Below, piece by piece: positions 32,796 through 43,376 of a stretch of 64,000 nt of DNA. Source of the DNA: Lutraria lutraria (lineage: Eukaryota > Mollusca > Bivalvia > Venerida > Mactridae); the NCBI GenBank assembly GCA_964023205.1, contig OZ026845.1, forward strand, positions 2,862,001-2,926,000, given 5' to 3'. The notes under the pieces are model-generated. The model saw only the letters and a list, made by a program, of their open reading frames with translations, searched no databases and had not been told where the DNA came from. Numbering within the stretch: the stretch's first letter is position 1; every line of letters begins with the position of its first letter. A program made the translations under genes and the position numbers.

Positions 32796-35700
32796 ATGAC
32801 GTTCGCACCTAGATCGGTCCTGGTGACTGGATGCAGCCAAGGAATTGGCCTGGAATTTGTAAAACAGTTTCTGAAGTTAAATTCTCCACCAAAGCATATT
32901 TTTGCGTCTTGCATCGACCAAGGTTCTCAGGTATTTGTGTCCACTATTAATTCACGCCTGATTGAAATTTCTGCTGTGTTCATTTGAAAACTTGTGATAC
33001 GAGTTCGCGTCTTGGGAAGACTTTTGACATTTCCAGCTTTAGAATGGCGTCTTTTCGATAGCAACACTGGCGTCTTTAAAGAGCGCTAATTTGTAAAAGA
33101 TCGCAATATATTAAGAGAATAGTGAATGTACATGTGTATACATAGTTTAGTTCTTCAGGTTTTTAGTTAGCCTCCATTTCAGTTAGTGTTGTCAACAGTT
33201 ATGCTTATTATTATATACATGTATATAGATCTAGCGTCGCTCTGTTAAAATATGCCTGACCAAAGAAATGTAATTTCTATTTAATTTATCAAGAAAACAA
33301 ACATTGTTCATGTTTATGTTTTTAATTAGAACTAAATAATATGTCTTGTTTTCATTTCTGCAGGAACTAAATGACATAGCCAAGTCCAATCCATCTGTGA
33401 AAGTTGTCCAGCTGGGTATGTACATGTATGTCAGTTACATCAGGTTATGTATATATCTACTTTGGAACGATTTTTTCTAGGTACCTGTGAAAAGTAATAT
33501 GCATTAGGCCCTCAATGCTTGAGTCTGAATCCTTCCTGTCAAATTTTACAAGTGAGGAAGCTTTCAAGCTAGTTTACAGACGGTTGAGGGTTCTACCCCG
33601 GTGTATGCTTTGGGTCTTCCATCAATGTTAAAACTGGAAAAATAGCCAACCAACCATGGCTTCAACCCTGGCTAGCTGTGGGAATAACAACAAAATAATT
33701 ATTTCTTCCATCTATAGACAGAAAGTTTTATAATTTACAGTACAACCTCTTCAGAGCGACCCTCTCTTGAGCAACAACCTCCCTTCAATAACAGCTTGAT
33801 TTTCCCCACCGTATGATTTAACTATCATTTTAACCTCTCTAGAGTAACAACCTCTCAATAACAGCATAATTTTGCTTCTCCTTTTTAGGGTGTTGTATTG
33901 ATGTTTCTGTTCTTTTATTATCCTTTGCTGTAAGTTCCTTGCCTTGCCTTTGTCATTTTGCCAATTAGTCTGTAATTGCTAGGCACGATTTGAAATTACC
34001 AGTACTGGTACAAAGTTGGAAGCATATAAATATATGGACATCATACATAATCCTTTAACTGCAATTAATAAGATAATTCATGTATTGGTGGTTATTTACA
34101 ATTTTTTTATATCCCATATACATGTACCTTTAGATGTGAAGGATGAGAAATCTGTGGATGCTGCTAAAAGTGTTGTTGAGTCCATAGTTAAAGATGAAGG
34201 ACTAACTCTGTTGGTAAACAATGCTGGCATCAATAGAAGATGTGGATTTTTTGATGTGACAAGAGATGACATGAGAAATCATTTTGAAGTGAATGCAATG
34301 GGACCTTTATTTGTCACCCAAGTGAGTATGTTTTCCAGGGCTCAAGGCAATCCTTAATAAAATGATAGTTTGCACCTTTGCAGTAACCCTACCCAAAGAA
34401 TTTTGTGGGTAGGTGGGTAGGAATTATTTTTTTTACAATTTAATTTTTTTACTGATCCCAAGATACATATCAGAACACTATTATTTTATATATTATAAAA
34501 AAAATTACTCATAAGGCTAAAAAAGTTGTGTTGGGGCCTTTTTCATGAGTAAAAAAACAAAATATTTTTTAAGGATAGCCCAATGGTAAGATTACAAAAC
34601 TGAGTATTATAAGGGACCAACCACTAGATTGTTATTGGTCAGTTCTTAGTTTGTATTCAGGAACTACAATCAGGTGATGGTCTAGTGTGCCAAGTCTGAT
34701 TTTAACCTCTGACACAGGGATGATCAATTTATCTTCACACAGCCAGCTTGGCTTCTGATTCTTTAAAAATAACTGCACCATGAATCAACATTTTAAAAAT
34801 GCATCAAACCAAATTAACAAATAACTTTAGTAAATGATTCAAATTCTGATATCCAATCATAATCATGATTGTTGATATTTAGTGCTATTGTGAGTATATT
34901 TCTAAAATTTCATGTAGAATACATGATCTTTTGTACCCTTATATAAGATACCATAATTATCAAACATCAATGTGGAGGAGACCATGTTTTGTACAAGAAT
35001 CAATTCTTACTTTTTAAACAAATATTTTTTTATTTATTTGCAGACATTTTTCCCAGTATTGAAGCAAGCTGCAAGTTTACAGGCTGATCAGCCAATGTCC
35101 TGTAATAAAGCTGCTGTTGTGATGTTGGGTTCAGGTCAAGGCTCTCTGACTGAGAATACTTCTGGAGGGATGTACCCATATAGGGCGGCCAAGGTAATTC
35201 TTGTATTCTTGTTATATTGCATTTTCATGAATTTTCCAGGTGTTAATTTCTAAGATACTTGATTAGTGAAGTTTTTATGCAGACAGAGATCTCATTGAGA
35301 TACTGCACTTTTGAAAACCTAAAAATTCTGACCAAACAAGTATTCTGTTAGTGAGGTTGAAATATAGAGAAATTATTAAAACATGGTACAACTATGAGTG
35401 TTTGTTATGGTCCGAAGGTTGTAATATTGAGATGGTCTCTTATAAAGTTTGACTGTATTTTGAAATGAATATAGTTTCGTTACTACTGTAGATAGATTAT
35501 AAGGTAGATAGATTTACTTCAGTAAAACATTATAATATGCAACAATGCTGTGTGATAAAAGAATTACTCAATCGTATACATTTTGAAAATGTTATGTAAT
35601 AGCTATATCTATTACAGTCTATGTTCTGTTTGTGGAATAAATCTGACATGTTTATAACAGAACTTATCACTTATCACAGATGTGCATTCTGTCAATTTAG

Positions 35701-35928
35701 GTGGCGTTGAATATGATGACCTTAAACATGAGTTATGACTTGAAGCCTGAGGGTATACTGTGTGCTTCCATTGCCCCTGGGTGGGTGAAGACAGATATGG
35801 GTGGGCCCAATGCTCCAGTGACCACAGAGGACAGTGTCAAATCTTACTTTGCTATGCTGGCTACTCTAGGAGAAGAGCATCAAGGGAAATTCTACCATTG
35901 TATTAGAAATGCTGCCATACCGTGGTAA
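32796..35928 (+). CDS. Short-chain dehydrogenase/reductase, C-factor/sniffer-like (complete, 5 exons)
   Basis: Exons 32796-32930, 33364-33415, 34134-34321, 35044-35193 and 35701-35928 join in phase with GT-AG introns to give 250 residues, the usual size for this family. Visible features: the cofactor motif TGCSQGIG at residues 11-18; VNNAGIN in the third exon; MLGSGQGSL with a candidate catalytic serine; and YRAAK (Y-x3-K), the active-site pair. AKVALNMMTLNMSYDL and SIAPGWVKTDMGG follow, as in classical SDRs. The overall order fits the C-factor/sniffer-type carbonyl reductases (NADPH-dependent, cytosolic). The substrate is not predictable. The first ATG, 18 bases before the nucleotide-binding strand, is the natural start. 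An AATAAA at 36602 is one possible polyadenylation signal. Confidence 0.95.
33737..33900 (-). mobile_element. CAGTG/TA MITE in SDR intron 2
   Basis: Reads tacagtacaacctcttcaga then caacctcccttcaataacag and ends near agggtgttgtattg. It is the reverse complement of the 20115-20287 copy and lacks the last dozen bases of one terminus. Confidence 0.65.
34370..34590. repeat. Dispersed repeat, copy 2, in SDR intron 3
   Basis: Pairs with 7765-7952: gcagtaacccta, gggtaggtgggtaggaatt and aaatattttttaaggatagc in the same order. Confidence 0.5.
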
Positions 35929-38900
35929 ATGGTGACTGCACAGTGAGAACACGGCTGTAATGAAATCCTTGAGAGCTGTGTTTTTAATTCATTATATCCA
36001 CACTCAGTATATCGAATGCTTTGAAATCCTTGATGGCCAGGTTTTTGAATGATGGACACGTCACTATGTCTGAGTCCATTTTCACCATTCTTAGAACTGA
36101 TGTTAGTTTTCAGGATTAATTTGTGTAACTATCAAGCATACTTGTGAGTGAAGTGTCAGTTTTATAACAACTAATCAACTTGTAATCAAAATTATGAAAT
36201 TTCTGGTCTTCAGATTTCAATATTGTATAGAAAGGGCTTCTGGAGATAGTAGTTCCTAAACACCATGACAATCACCAAAAACATAATTATGTACAGTAAT
36301 TATATATCATATTGTTAATATATTATATGTATACTATTTAAACCAATGTTATATAATAACAGTATTATGGTAGCCTGTTTGTTGTAACTAGATTTAGAAA
36401 TCATATGATGTTTACATCTGGGCTGACATTCACCTAACTTTCCTAGTAAGAAAATCAACCTGAGTATCAGAGAAGAAGATGTGTAGAATGCAACAAATAG
36501 AAACTGAATATCATTTCATTTTAATATACATTGTATGTACTTTTTATACAGAAAATCAACAAAAATTCATCAATTATTATTACTACACTTGGCAAAATTT
36601 GAATAAATTCCGTAATCTAATGAATGTACAAAATACTTCAACTATTAAGAAATAAGCAGCGTTTGTTTATTCAGCTACAAAATAAGGAATACATATTTAT
36701 TAAATCTTAATTAATTTGTATTACATGTACTTTGTTACTACTGTAGTAGTGTTACTTTCATATTATGATATATATACATAAATTGTCTTACACAAATTTA
36801 GTGTCAATTAATTACCATGTATGTCTTGTTTCACGATTTAGTAATAATTTATACTGTTCTACGGCCGATTTCTGATTTGTTTATTTGTTTACTTGGCGAT
36901 GGACATATATGTTTATGCCAATAAATAATTTGACTTGACTTGATTGCAAATGTGCATGCTTGCATGTTGCAATGTTTTAATATACCTTGTTTAATCATTA
37001 TGGTATTATTTCCTTTACTGGAATCTTTTATGAATGTCAGTTTACACATTTTGATAATCATTATGTTTTGTATACTTACATATATTAATGTATTACATGA
37101 ATTATTAAATAATCAAAGTACTGGAAGTATTGTTAGAACTTGATTTTCCATATCAGATGCTCGCAACACAACAATGACTGTTTGGAGAAATCCAAAATTA
37201 GGAACTGTACAGTCAATGGATATTCATGCATGTTTGGGTATTAACATACACAAATCTCAATATTGCTAGATTCATCATTCAAGTTCCGTTGCGCTGATGA
37301 TAGTATCTTAATACAGAACAACCTCCCTACATCAGCCACCAATCAGGACAAACATGGTTGTTGTAAGGAGGTGGCTGTGGTTGAGATTGTGAAAATAGAG
37401 TAAAACGTCAATTAGGGTTGTTTGTATATCTTCTGTACCAGTGAGGTTGCTGTTGTTTGGAGGTGACCGTTCAGGTCACTGTATATTATAAATGAGTGGC
37501 ATCCAGCAAGATGAGGGCCACATGAAAACCATGTTAAGTATATTCATTATCCCCAGGATAAGGGATCTGTCAACCACATGTAAAGACAATATTGCAACAA
37601 AACATGGGTAGTTCACAAATTAGTGAATATACATGTATACCAGTAATAGGTTCGCTAACTTCTTGTTCCTGTTTGCAGTTGTCATACCACTGTGTATTGC
37701 TGATCTTATTATGCCATCTTCCAGCGTTCCAATGTTCAACACATGAACTTTATTGATGTTCAGTCTGACATTAGATATTTATTGGACAGTCCCGTATAGC
37801 TACATTGAGACAAACCAATCCCTGGACACCTTAATGTAAAGAAAAATTAAAGAAAACTGGCCTGCGGAAAATGTGTCAGTCTATAGTAGGAATTGCATGT
37901 GATTGGATCATTATGAAACAATGCTTGGCAAACTTTCCACAGCCTGTGATAAAACCCACATTTATTGTTTTGCATCTTTCGTGGTCCCTTCTCCCTCAGT
38001 TCTAGTATATTCGCCTAAAGGCTAGAAAGACAAATTACCAAGCTAGCCCCGTGGACCATCCTCACCCCTTAGTCAGTTGTCTCAGAGTAAATTTTGCACT
38101 GGTTCTGTTCGAATTTGGTGCCAGATGATTTTTTTTATATTTATTTGCAATATCATTAAAAATACTGTAATACATTTCTATATGAATGTTTTTATTAAAT
38201 GTTTTTATTGCAAGTTATGGTCAGTTTCACTGACAAGACATCTTTCTAAGTAAAATAAGACCTACTTTAAATGCGTATATCAGTCTCATCCCATACATGC
38301 ATTATAGACATTATATAGAGCAAAAATTGGTGCACATTTTAAAATGGAGTTGAACAATAATCTTCTAAATGACATTTATACATGTATAATTATATACTGT
38401 GTATACATATATAGTGATTTGTTTTGCTCACTTACAATTCATGAAGAAGTCACCTATATAAAACTGTTCGTTTTTCAATTTGCTTAAACTGAATATTACA
38501 AGATAATTTTTATTCTCAAGTATGGTTCCATTTAGGATCTTTATTATATACATTAATGTTTGCGGCTGTATTTGATATCAAATTTATGCAGAACCGTAAA
38601 AAACATTCATTGTATGGTTAATTTTAATACATGCAGTGGAAATTAGCCTTAAGTAATTATGTGTTTTGTCTGGGACCAATATACATATCATGCCACGTAC
38701 ATGTATATATTGGTTCCTGGTTTTGGTAAGGTTACTATCTGCATTATGGTAATTTTGTTGAATTACTGAATCTTGTTTATCAGTACAAGTAAGGTTAGTC
38801 AGGATTACCTGTCCCTGTCACTACGTTATAGGTATCTTTGATAGTATGCTGGGATCCAGACTAATGTTAGATATGATTTATAGGTATAATGGGGTACTGT

Positions 38901-39110
38901 CCTCATATGACTTTGTACTTTTTATGACAACTATGGTGTACTTAACTTTATTCAACAATTTTCATTCTTTTACTTCGCTGATCCGCACAATGCATAGAAT
39001 TTTTATATACATGTAATATATATTTGAATATTATAGTATGTACTATGTGTGTGTAATTGCTTTTGTATTAAAAACTAATGCTTTCTTCGTTTTGCCTAAT
39101 ATTTTTTCAG

Positions 39111-39246
39111 TGTGCAGCCTTTTTCTTTACTAGGCAACAAAGTGTAAACATTATTCAGAAAGATCATCAGAGAATCTCAGCTACATATTCTACAAATAAT
39201 GGTTCTACAGGTCAAACCATAGATGAGAATGATACTTGGTATAGTG
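39111..39246 (+). other. Candidate internal exon of an unknown plus-strand gene
   Basis: A T-rich tract ending in cag precedes an open segment, and a perfect gtgagt donor follows at 39247. Depending on phase it encodes CAAFFFTRQQSVNIIQKD followed by a polar S/T/N-rich stretch ending DTWYS. Without the splice, the frame reaches a stop 8 codons later. No neighbouring exon could be linked and I do not recognise the peptide, so it may be chance. Confidence 0.2.
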
Positions 39247-40230
39247 TGAGTTTATGTAATAAAGCTGCATAATTTCACCATTGATGCATTTATTTTCAGA
39301 TTTGGTGAGATTTGATTACTATAGTAAGCTACACGATATTTTTCATTATACCGATTGTCGTATGTTCATGTACTAGTATTTAATGATGTACTACATATCA
39401 CATCAACATGTGACTTGGGACATTTCCTAACATTAAAACAAACGAAAACCATGGACTGTACATGTGGTACGAAGATAAAAATAATCCAAATCAGTGACCA
39501 TGTCATTCTTCAGCTTTCACAGGTTAATACAATCACACTGTAGAAAACGACAAAATAAGTTGTAGATTTAAATAACAATCACAACAAAAATCATTCTTTA
39601 TTAATGAGGATTTTATTCTGTTACAACAAATGACAATATATGTATAAATAAAGTGAATGCCTAGATACAGATATTGACTTTTTTATAATTGTATGTTCAT
39701 GATTTTTATAACAAGAAATAAATCAACTTATCTGAATTTCAATGTTAACACTGTATACATGCATTTAAATTTTAATAAAAACAAACATATTTAATTCTAA
39801 TTAATGTAGATATATAGATGAATGTGATAGCTAATAGCTATACAACTAGGTTATTTGAAGTCATTCTTATTAAATATAATTCAATTTTGATAAATTTGGA
39901 TAATCATTTACCAGAAGAAACTGTATTAAATTTTGTCTTTGATAAACATATTACATTGCATCTTAATAAAAAACTACACTTTCTTTCATTATAAATGCAA
40001 CAAATTAAATAAATACACATTAGAATGTCAACAAGACTTATCCAGAACACAAAAGAACATAAATGCATAAAGATACATGTATGTTGTATTTTTCGCAATG
40101 TTCAGCACCACCCAATACTATATTAGACTGTTCTTGTTCTAACACAAGCACTATTCATGATCAAACTCAAGTTTCAGGTTAATTACTTAAGTTTTTGTTT
40201 TAGTTCCATAAGTAAAGGCACACTAATTAA

Positions 40231-40236
40231 TTTATT
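40231..40236 (-). promoter_or_regulatory. Polyadenylation signal candidate
   Basis: AATAAA on the minus strand about 108 bases past the stop codon of the candidate terminal exon (stop at 40344-40346), a normal spacing for a short 3' UTR. Confidence 0.35.
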
Positions 40237-40343
40237 TCAATTTTCCATGTTGCATTCCTCAATCAGCTTAGTTCTTCATTCTCCAAGCAATTCTTCAAAT
40301 ATGTAGAATTCTGAATCAAACTAAAAGGTCTATCAATGTTTTA

Positions 40344-40470
40344 CTATTTTCCATGTTCTATCTGTATCCAATGGTCCAGGGTCACATGATAAATGAGTTG
40401 TGTACATTGTTCATTCAAATATCTTTGCTGCTTCCAATATTCCTGGTGTTCAAATCGCAATAGATACTTC
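40344..40470 (-). CDS. Candidate terminal exon of an unrecognised minus-strand gene
   Basis: A tttaaaatttcag acceptor is followed by an exon that, entered with two bases carried over, encodes 41 residues (KYLLRFEHQEYWKQQ, later NEQCTQLIYHVTLDHW) and a TAG stop. The composition is protein-like rather than AT-noise. An upstream minus-strand segment ending at 43240 with a strong gtaagt donor leaves exactly two bases (CG), and would give an E/R-rich run TVEEERRRR leading into KYLLRF. Whether these belong with the exons at 46750-48087 cannot be settled: the phases allow a link only through an exon with a stop codon. Function unknown; the coiled-coil-like charge pattern is the only hint. Confidence 0.4.
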
Positions 40471-40919
40471 CTGAAATTTTAAATAACAATATCATTTATG
40501 TTGATGAATTACAATGAATATTATGAATTCAATAATTTTCATTTATTTTTAGAGTTACCGTTCCCAACCAGACATATATAAAATTATAACTGCCTTGGTT
40601 ATAATAAATAGATAACACGATTACTGTAAAATGTACACAAGAGCGCCACGAGTGATTCCAATGCTCGTCTGTTCGCCGCCTCTGTGAGATCTATCCACCT
40701 ATGAAGTTCCATGTTGCCACGTTTTATATTTTCTGGGTTATGACTTTATGAGCTATATTAAAGTTTTGACACAGTGGTCACAATAGCTGGAAACAGAGAA
40801 GCTAAAATGGAGTTTTCAGTAATGAAAGTTTATACAGCGAAGTGACAGAAGCAATGTAAATAAAATGAATACATTTCAATTTTCACTGTGAACTTGATAG
40901 TTTACCAACAATACAAGAT

Positions 40920-41093
40920 ACAGTGCATCCTCTCCATAGCAATACAATTTGGGAGAAGCAAAATCTTGTTGTTATTGTGAGGTTGTTGATCTACAGAGGT
41001 TAAATCAATAGTTAAATCGCTGTGGGGAAAATGTGCCGTTGTTGAAGGGAGGTTGTTGCTCATGAGGGCCGCTCTGGAGAGGTTAAACTGTAT
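40920..41093 (+). mobile_element. CAGTG/TA MITE, full-length copy
   Basis: Starts tacagtgcatcctctccata and ends gctctggagaggttaaactg followed by TA. It has the same internal blocks as 20115-20287 (gagaagcaaaat, ttgttgttattgtgaggttg, gttaaatcg, gggaggttgttgct). TA on both sides is consistent with a TA target duplication. Confidence 0.7.
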
Positions 41094-41469
41094 GATCTTT
41101 TAGATATTTTACTTATTTTGTTTACTTATTAAACAAATAAGACATATAAGACATATAGGCTAATAAGCTATGAATTGTATTGACCAACAATACAGCTAAC
41201 AATGTATTACATAGCGTATCAGTATAAGTTTTTAACTTTGACTGCTTAGAAATATGTTTTCGAGTTTCTTTACAAATTTTAAAATATTCGCTGTACTTAT
41301 CAGCTTGAAATAATTCTTCTAATTTTTGGTGGAAAATAACATCTCTTCACAACGGAAGTCTTTAAACTACACCAAGCCATACCTGGAAAGCATAAAATAG
41401 AATGAAAACAATGATATTATTAAAAAGGAGGTACATCCATTAAACATAATGTAATGCCTGGGTCACACA

Positions 41470-41785
41470 TTCACGGAAAGCGGCCCCGGAAGAACTACGG
41501 TAGAGCTACGGGCTGATCGCTACGGATCGCCACGGAAAGGTCTATTCCGTAGCCCGCTACGGTTTCAATACGGATGTGTTACGATGTGAGTACGGAGCTC
41601 GACGGATCTGCTTCCAAATGCAGGTAAATGTCCCGGAAGAGATACGGAAGAGCTACGGTTTGATACGGAGCGCCACGGATCAGGGCGGTTGTGCTACGGA
41701 TGCTATACGGTTCGTTACGGTATCGGTACGGGTTAGTACGACTAAGAACGGTCCGTAACGGAGTAGTACGGAGCGTCACGGACCA
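41470..41785 (+). repeat. ACGG-rich subterminal repeat of the Harbinger element
   Basis: I count 21 forward acgg motifs, mostly tacgg(a/t/g), against two reverse ccgt. Spacing is irregular, 5-30 bases. Such strand-biased subterminal repeats are usual transposase-binding arrays in DNA transposons. The local base composition is far CG-richer than the flanks. Confidence 0.8.
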
Positions 41786-41887
41786 TCACAATTTTGCATT
41801 CCTCGAACACATCTCTAGCTTGCTCACTTTGAAAATGCCTCCCAAGAAACGAACAAATCGGAAACCGCAGCACCAGTGCCAAAGGAG

Positions 41888-42839
41888 ACTCTGATTCCAG
41901 ATTTGTGCGTCGGAACATCCTCCCTGTGCTCCAATATTTGCCCAAATAAACTTACAGTCGGCGTCACCTAGAGCCATCAGTACAACGGAATGGTAACCTT
42001 TATAATTAAAGTACAATGAGCCGCCGTTCTTTGGACATTTGATGGCTATATGTTTTCCATCAAGGGCACCGAATGTGTTCGGAAACTGCCACTTGGTTGC
42101 GAATTGGTGGGCTATGGCTTGCCACTGCTCAGGCTGAGTAGTAGTCTGTATAACACCCTCAGCATGCGCTGAAACAATGGCCTCACATACGTCCCGTTCA
42201 ATACCACTGATTGTATTGTGTGCAACGCGAAAACCATACATCAACGTCCGATAACTGTCTCCTGTTGCCAAGTATCTCAAGGTAATTGCTAACTTCAATC
42301 CAGGCTCTATTGGCTTTCTCAACCAGTGATAATTCTTAGTTATCCTCGGCCCAACAACATGAATAAGTTCCTAAAACATATAAGAGCCGATTCTTAGGAA
42401 GTTCCTATATCCAGCCAGATCCTCAACAAAGCGTTCAGGCATAAGAGCCTCGTACTGGCCATAAAGAGATTTTCGTAACAGCCGATTCCCTGTCCGCCAT
42501 CGCCTTGGTTTTCTATTACCTGTTTAAGTCAAAATATCATTAATGTAAATGACACTTATAAATATCATGATGGTCACTGTTTATAAATAAAAACTAGTAT
42601 TATTTGACAGAAGGTCACACTTATTAGAAGACAAACGGTGTTTTGATTCAGCTTCGTTCAATAATTTACGAAAGATGTAACATTATACGTAATTCAAACG
42701 TTTGTATTACTAACAATATTTATAAATTATAACAATACCTCTACGTATGTCATTAAGAAGCTCGAGCTTCCGCATTTTGTGCAATTTCAATATCCAACTG
42801 TAGCCAATTTATTGCAAACGCCATTTGTTGATGGTCCAT
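41888..42839 (-). pseudogene. PIF/Harbinger (HARBI1-like) transposase, truncated and broken
   Basis: Exon 1 (42839-42739) begins MDHQQMAFAINWLQLDIEIA; exon 2 starts at 42519 after a GT-AG intron. Matches to the family: YGQYEALMPERF, RNFLRIGSYMF, ELIHVVGPRITK, GLKLAITLRYLATG, FGALDGKHIAIKCP, YFNYKGYHSVVLMAL and GAQGGCSDAQIW. The breaks are visible: a one-base frame change at the end of exon 1, a TAG between SYMF and ELIHV, and loss of everything after SDAQIWNQS, which includes the third catalytic acidic residue. The usual aspartate before the G-A-Q-G motif appears to be N here (ANIGAQG). It cannot encode an active enzyme. Confidence 0.88.
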
Positions 42840-43285
42840 GATTATGATCATAATAACGAAACGCAAATACGTTGGGTCTTATAAGAAAGCACAGTTATAC
42901 GCATGTTTAAACACATAGGCCTCGTTTCATCAAAATATTCTTATCAAAAGTTACGAAATTCTTAAACCGTTTTATTAACTGTTCTTATCTAAATGTGTAA
43001 AGACCGCGACACAGTCTGCACGGGTAAAGTTTATTCACCGGCCCTAGCTATGTAAATAAGAAAAATACACTTGATTCTATACATATGTTATATAGAGAAT
43101 TTTATTTTATTTCTCAACAGATTTTTGTAAATTATATACCAAATTAAAGATGAAGCTCTAATCTTTCAGAAAATGCAAACTAATGTATTTCTTTTGTTTA
43201 CTCCGTTAAACAGTTTTATTTGCCATATCTCAAACTTACCGCCTCCTCCTCTCCTCCTCCACTGTTTCTCTTTCAGTTCCATTAT

Positions 43286-43376
43286 CAGTTATAGTAATGT
43301 TTACCCAAGTTCAGGCTTGAGAATTGTTATTACTTTTGGTACTGTTTACCCAAGCTTATTGCTTGAGATAGTTTTA
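43286..43376. repeat. Two-copy tandem repeat
   Basis: The segment taatgtttacccaagttcag ... gcttgaga is followed at once by a near-copy, tactgtttacccaagcttat ... gcttgaga. It lies immediately upstream of the minus-strand candidate exon that ends at 43240. Confidence 0.6.

Larger units (their letters stand above)
35929..40343. other. 4.4-kb stretch with little recognisable content
   Basis: AT-rich DNA after the dehydrogenase. It contains a possible LINE 3' tail (36870-36937, ending ttgacttgacttgatt), a poorly conserved relative of the CAGTG MITE (37313-37482) and one candidate exon at 39111-39246. There are several AATAAA motifs. I see no gene chain on either strand. Confidence 0.5.
41456..42839 (-). 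mobile_element. PIF/Harbinger DNA transposon, internally deleted, defective
   Basis: The element contains, from left to right, an end region with 21 direct ACGG motifs (41470-41785), the first codons of a plus-strand second ORF (MPPKKRTNRKPQHQ from 41835), an abrupt junction near 41885-41890, and a minus-strand transposase gene that starts at 42839. PIF/Harbinger elements carry a DDE transposase and a separate Myb/SANT-like ORF. Here the 3' end of the transposase and most of the second ORF are missing, so one internal deletion fused the two. The outer right terminus beyond 42839 was not found, and no flanking TWA duplication could be confirmed. Confidence 0.75.

Noticed and set aside
37313..37482. 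Further CAGTG MITE copy
   Set aside because: Only short words (acaacctcc, gaggttgctgttgtt, cactgtat) agree; too diverged to call.
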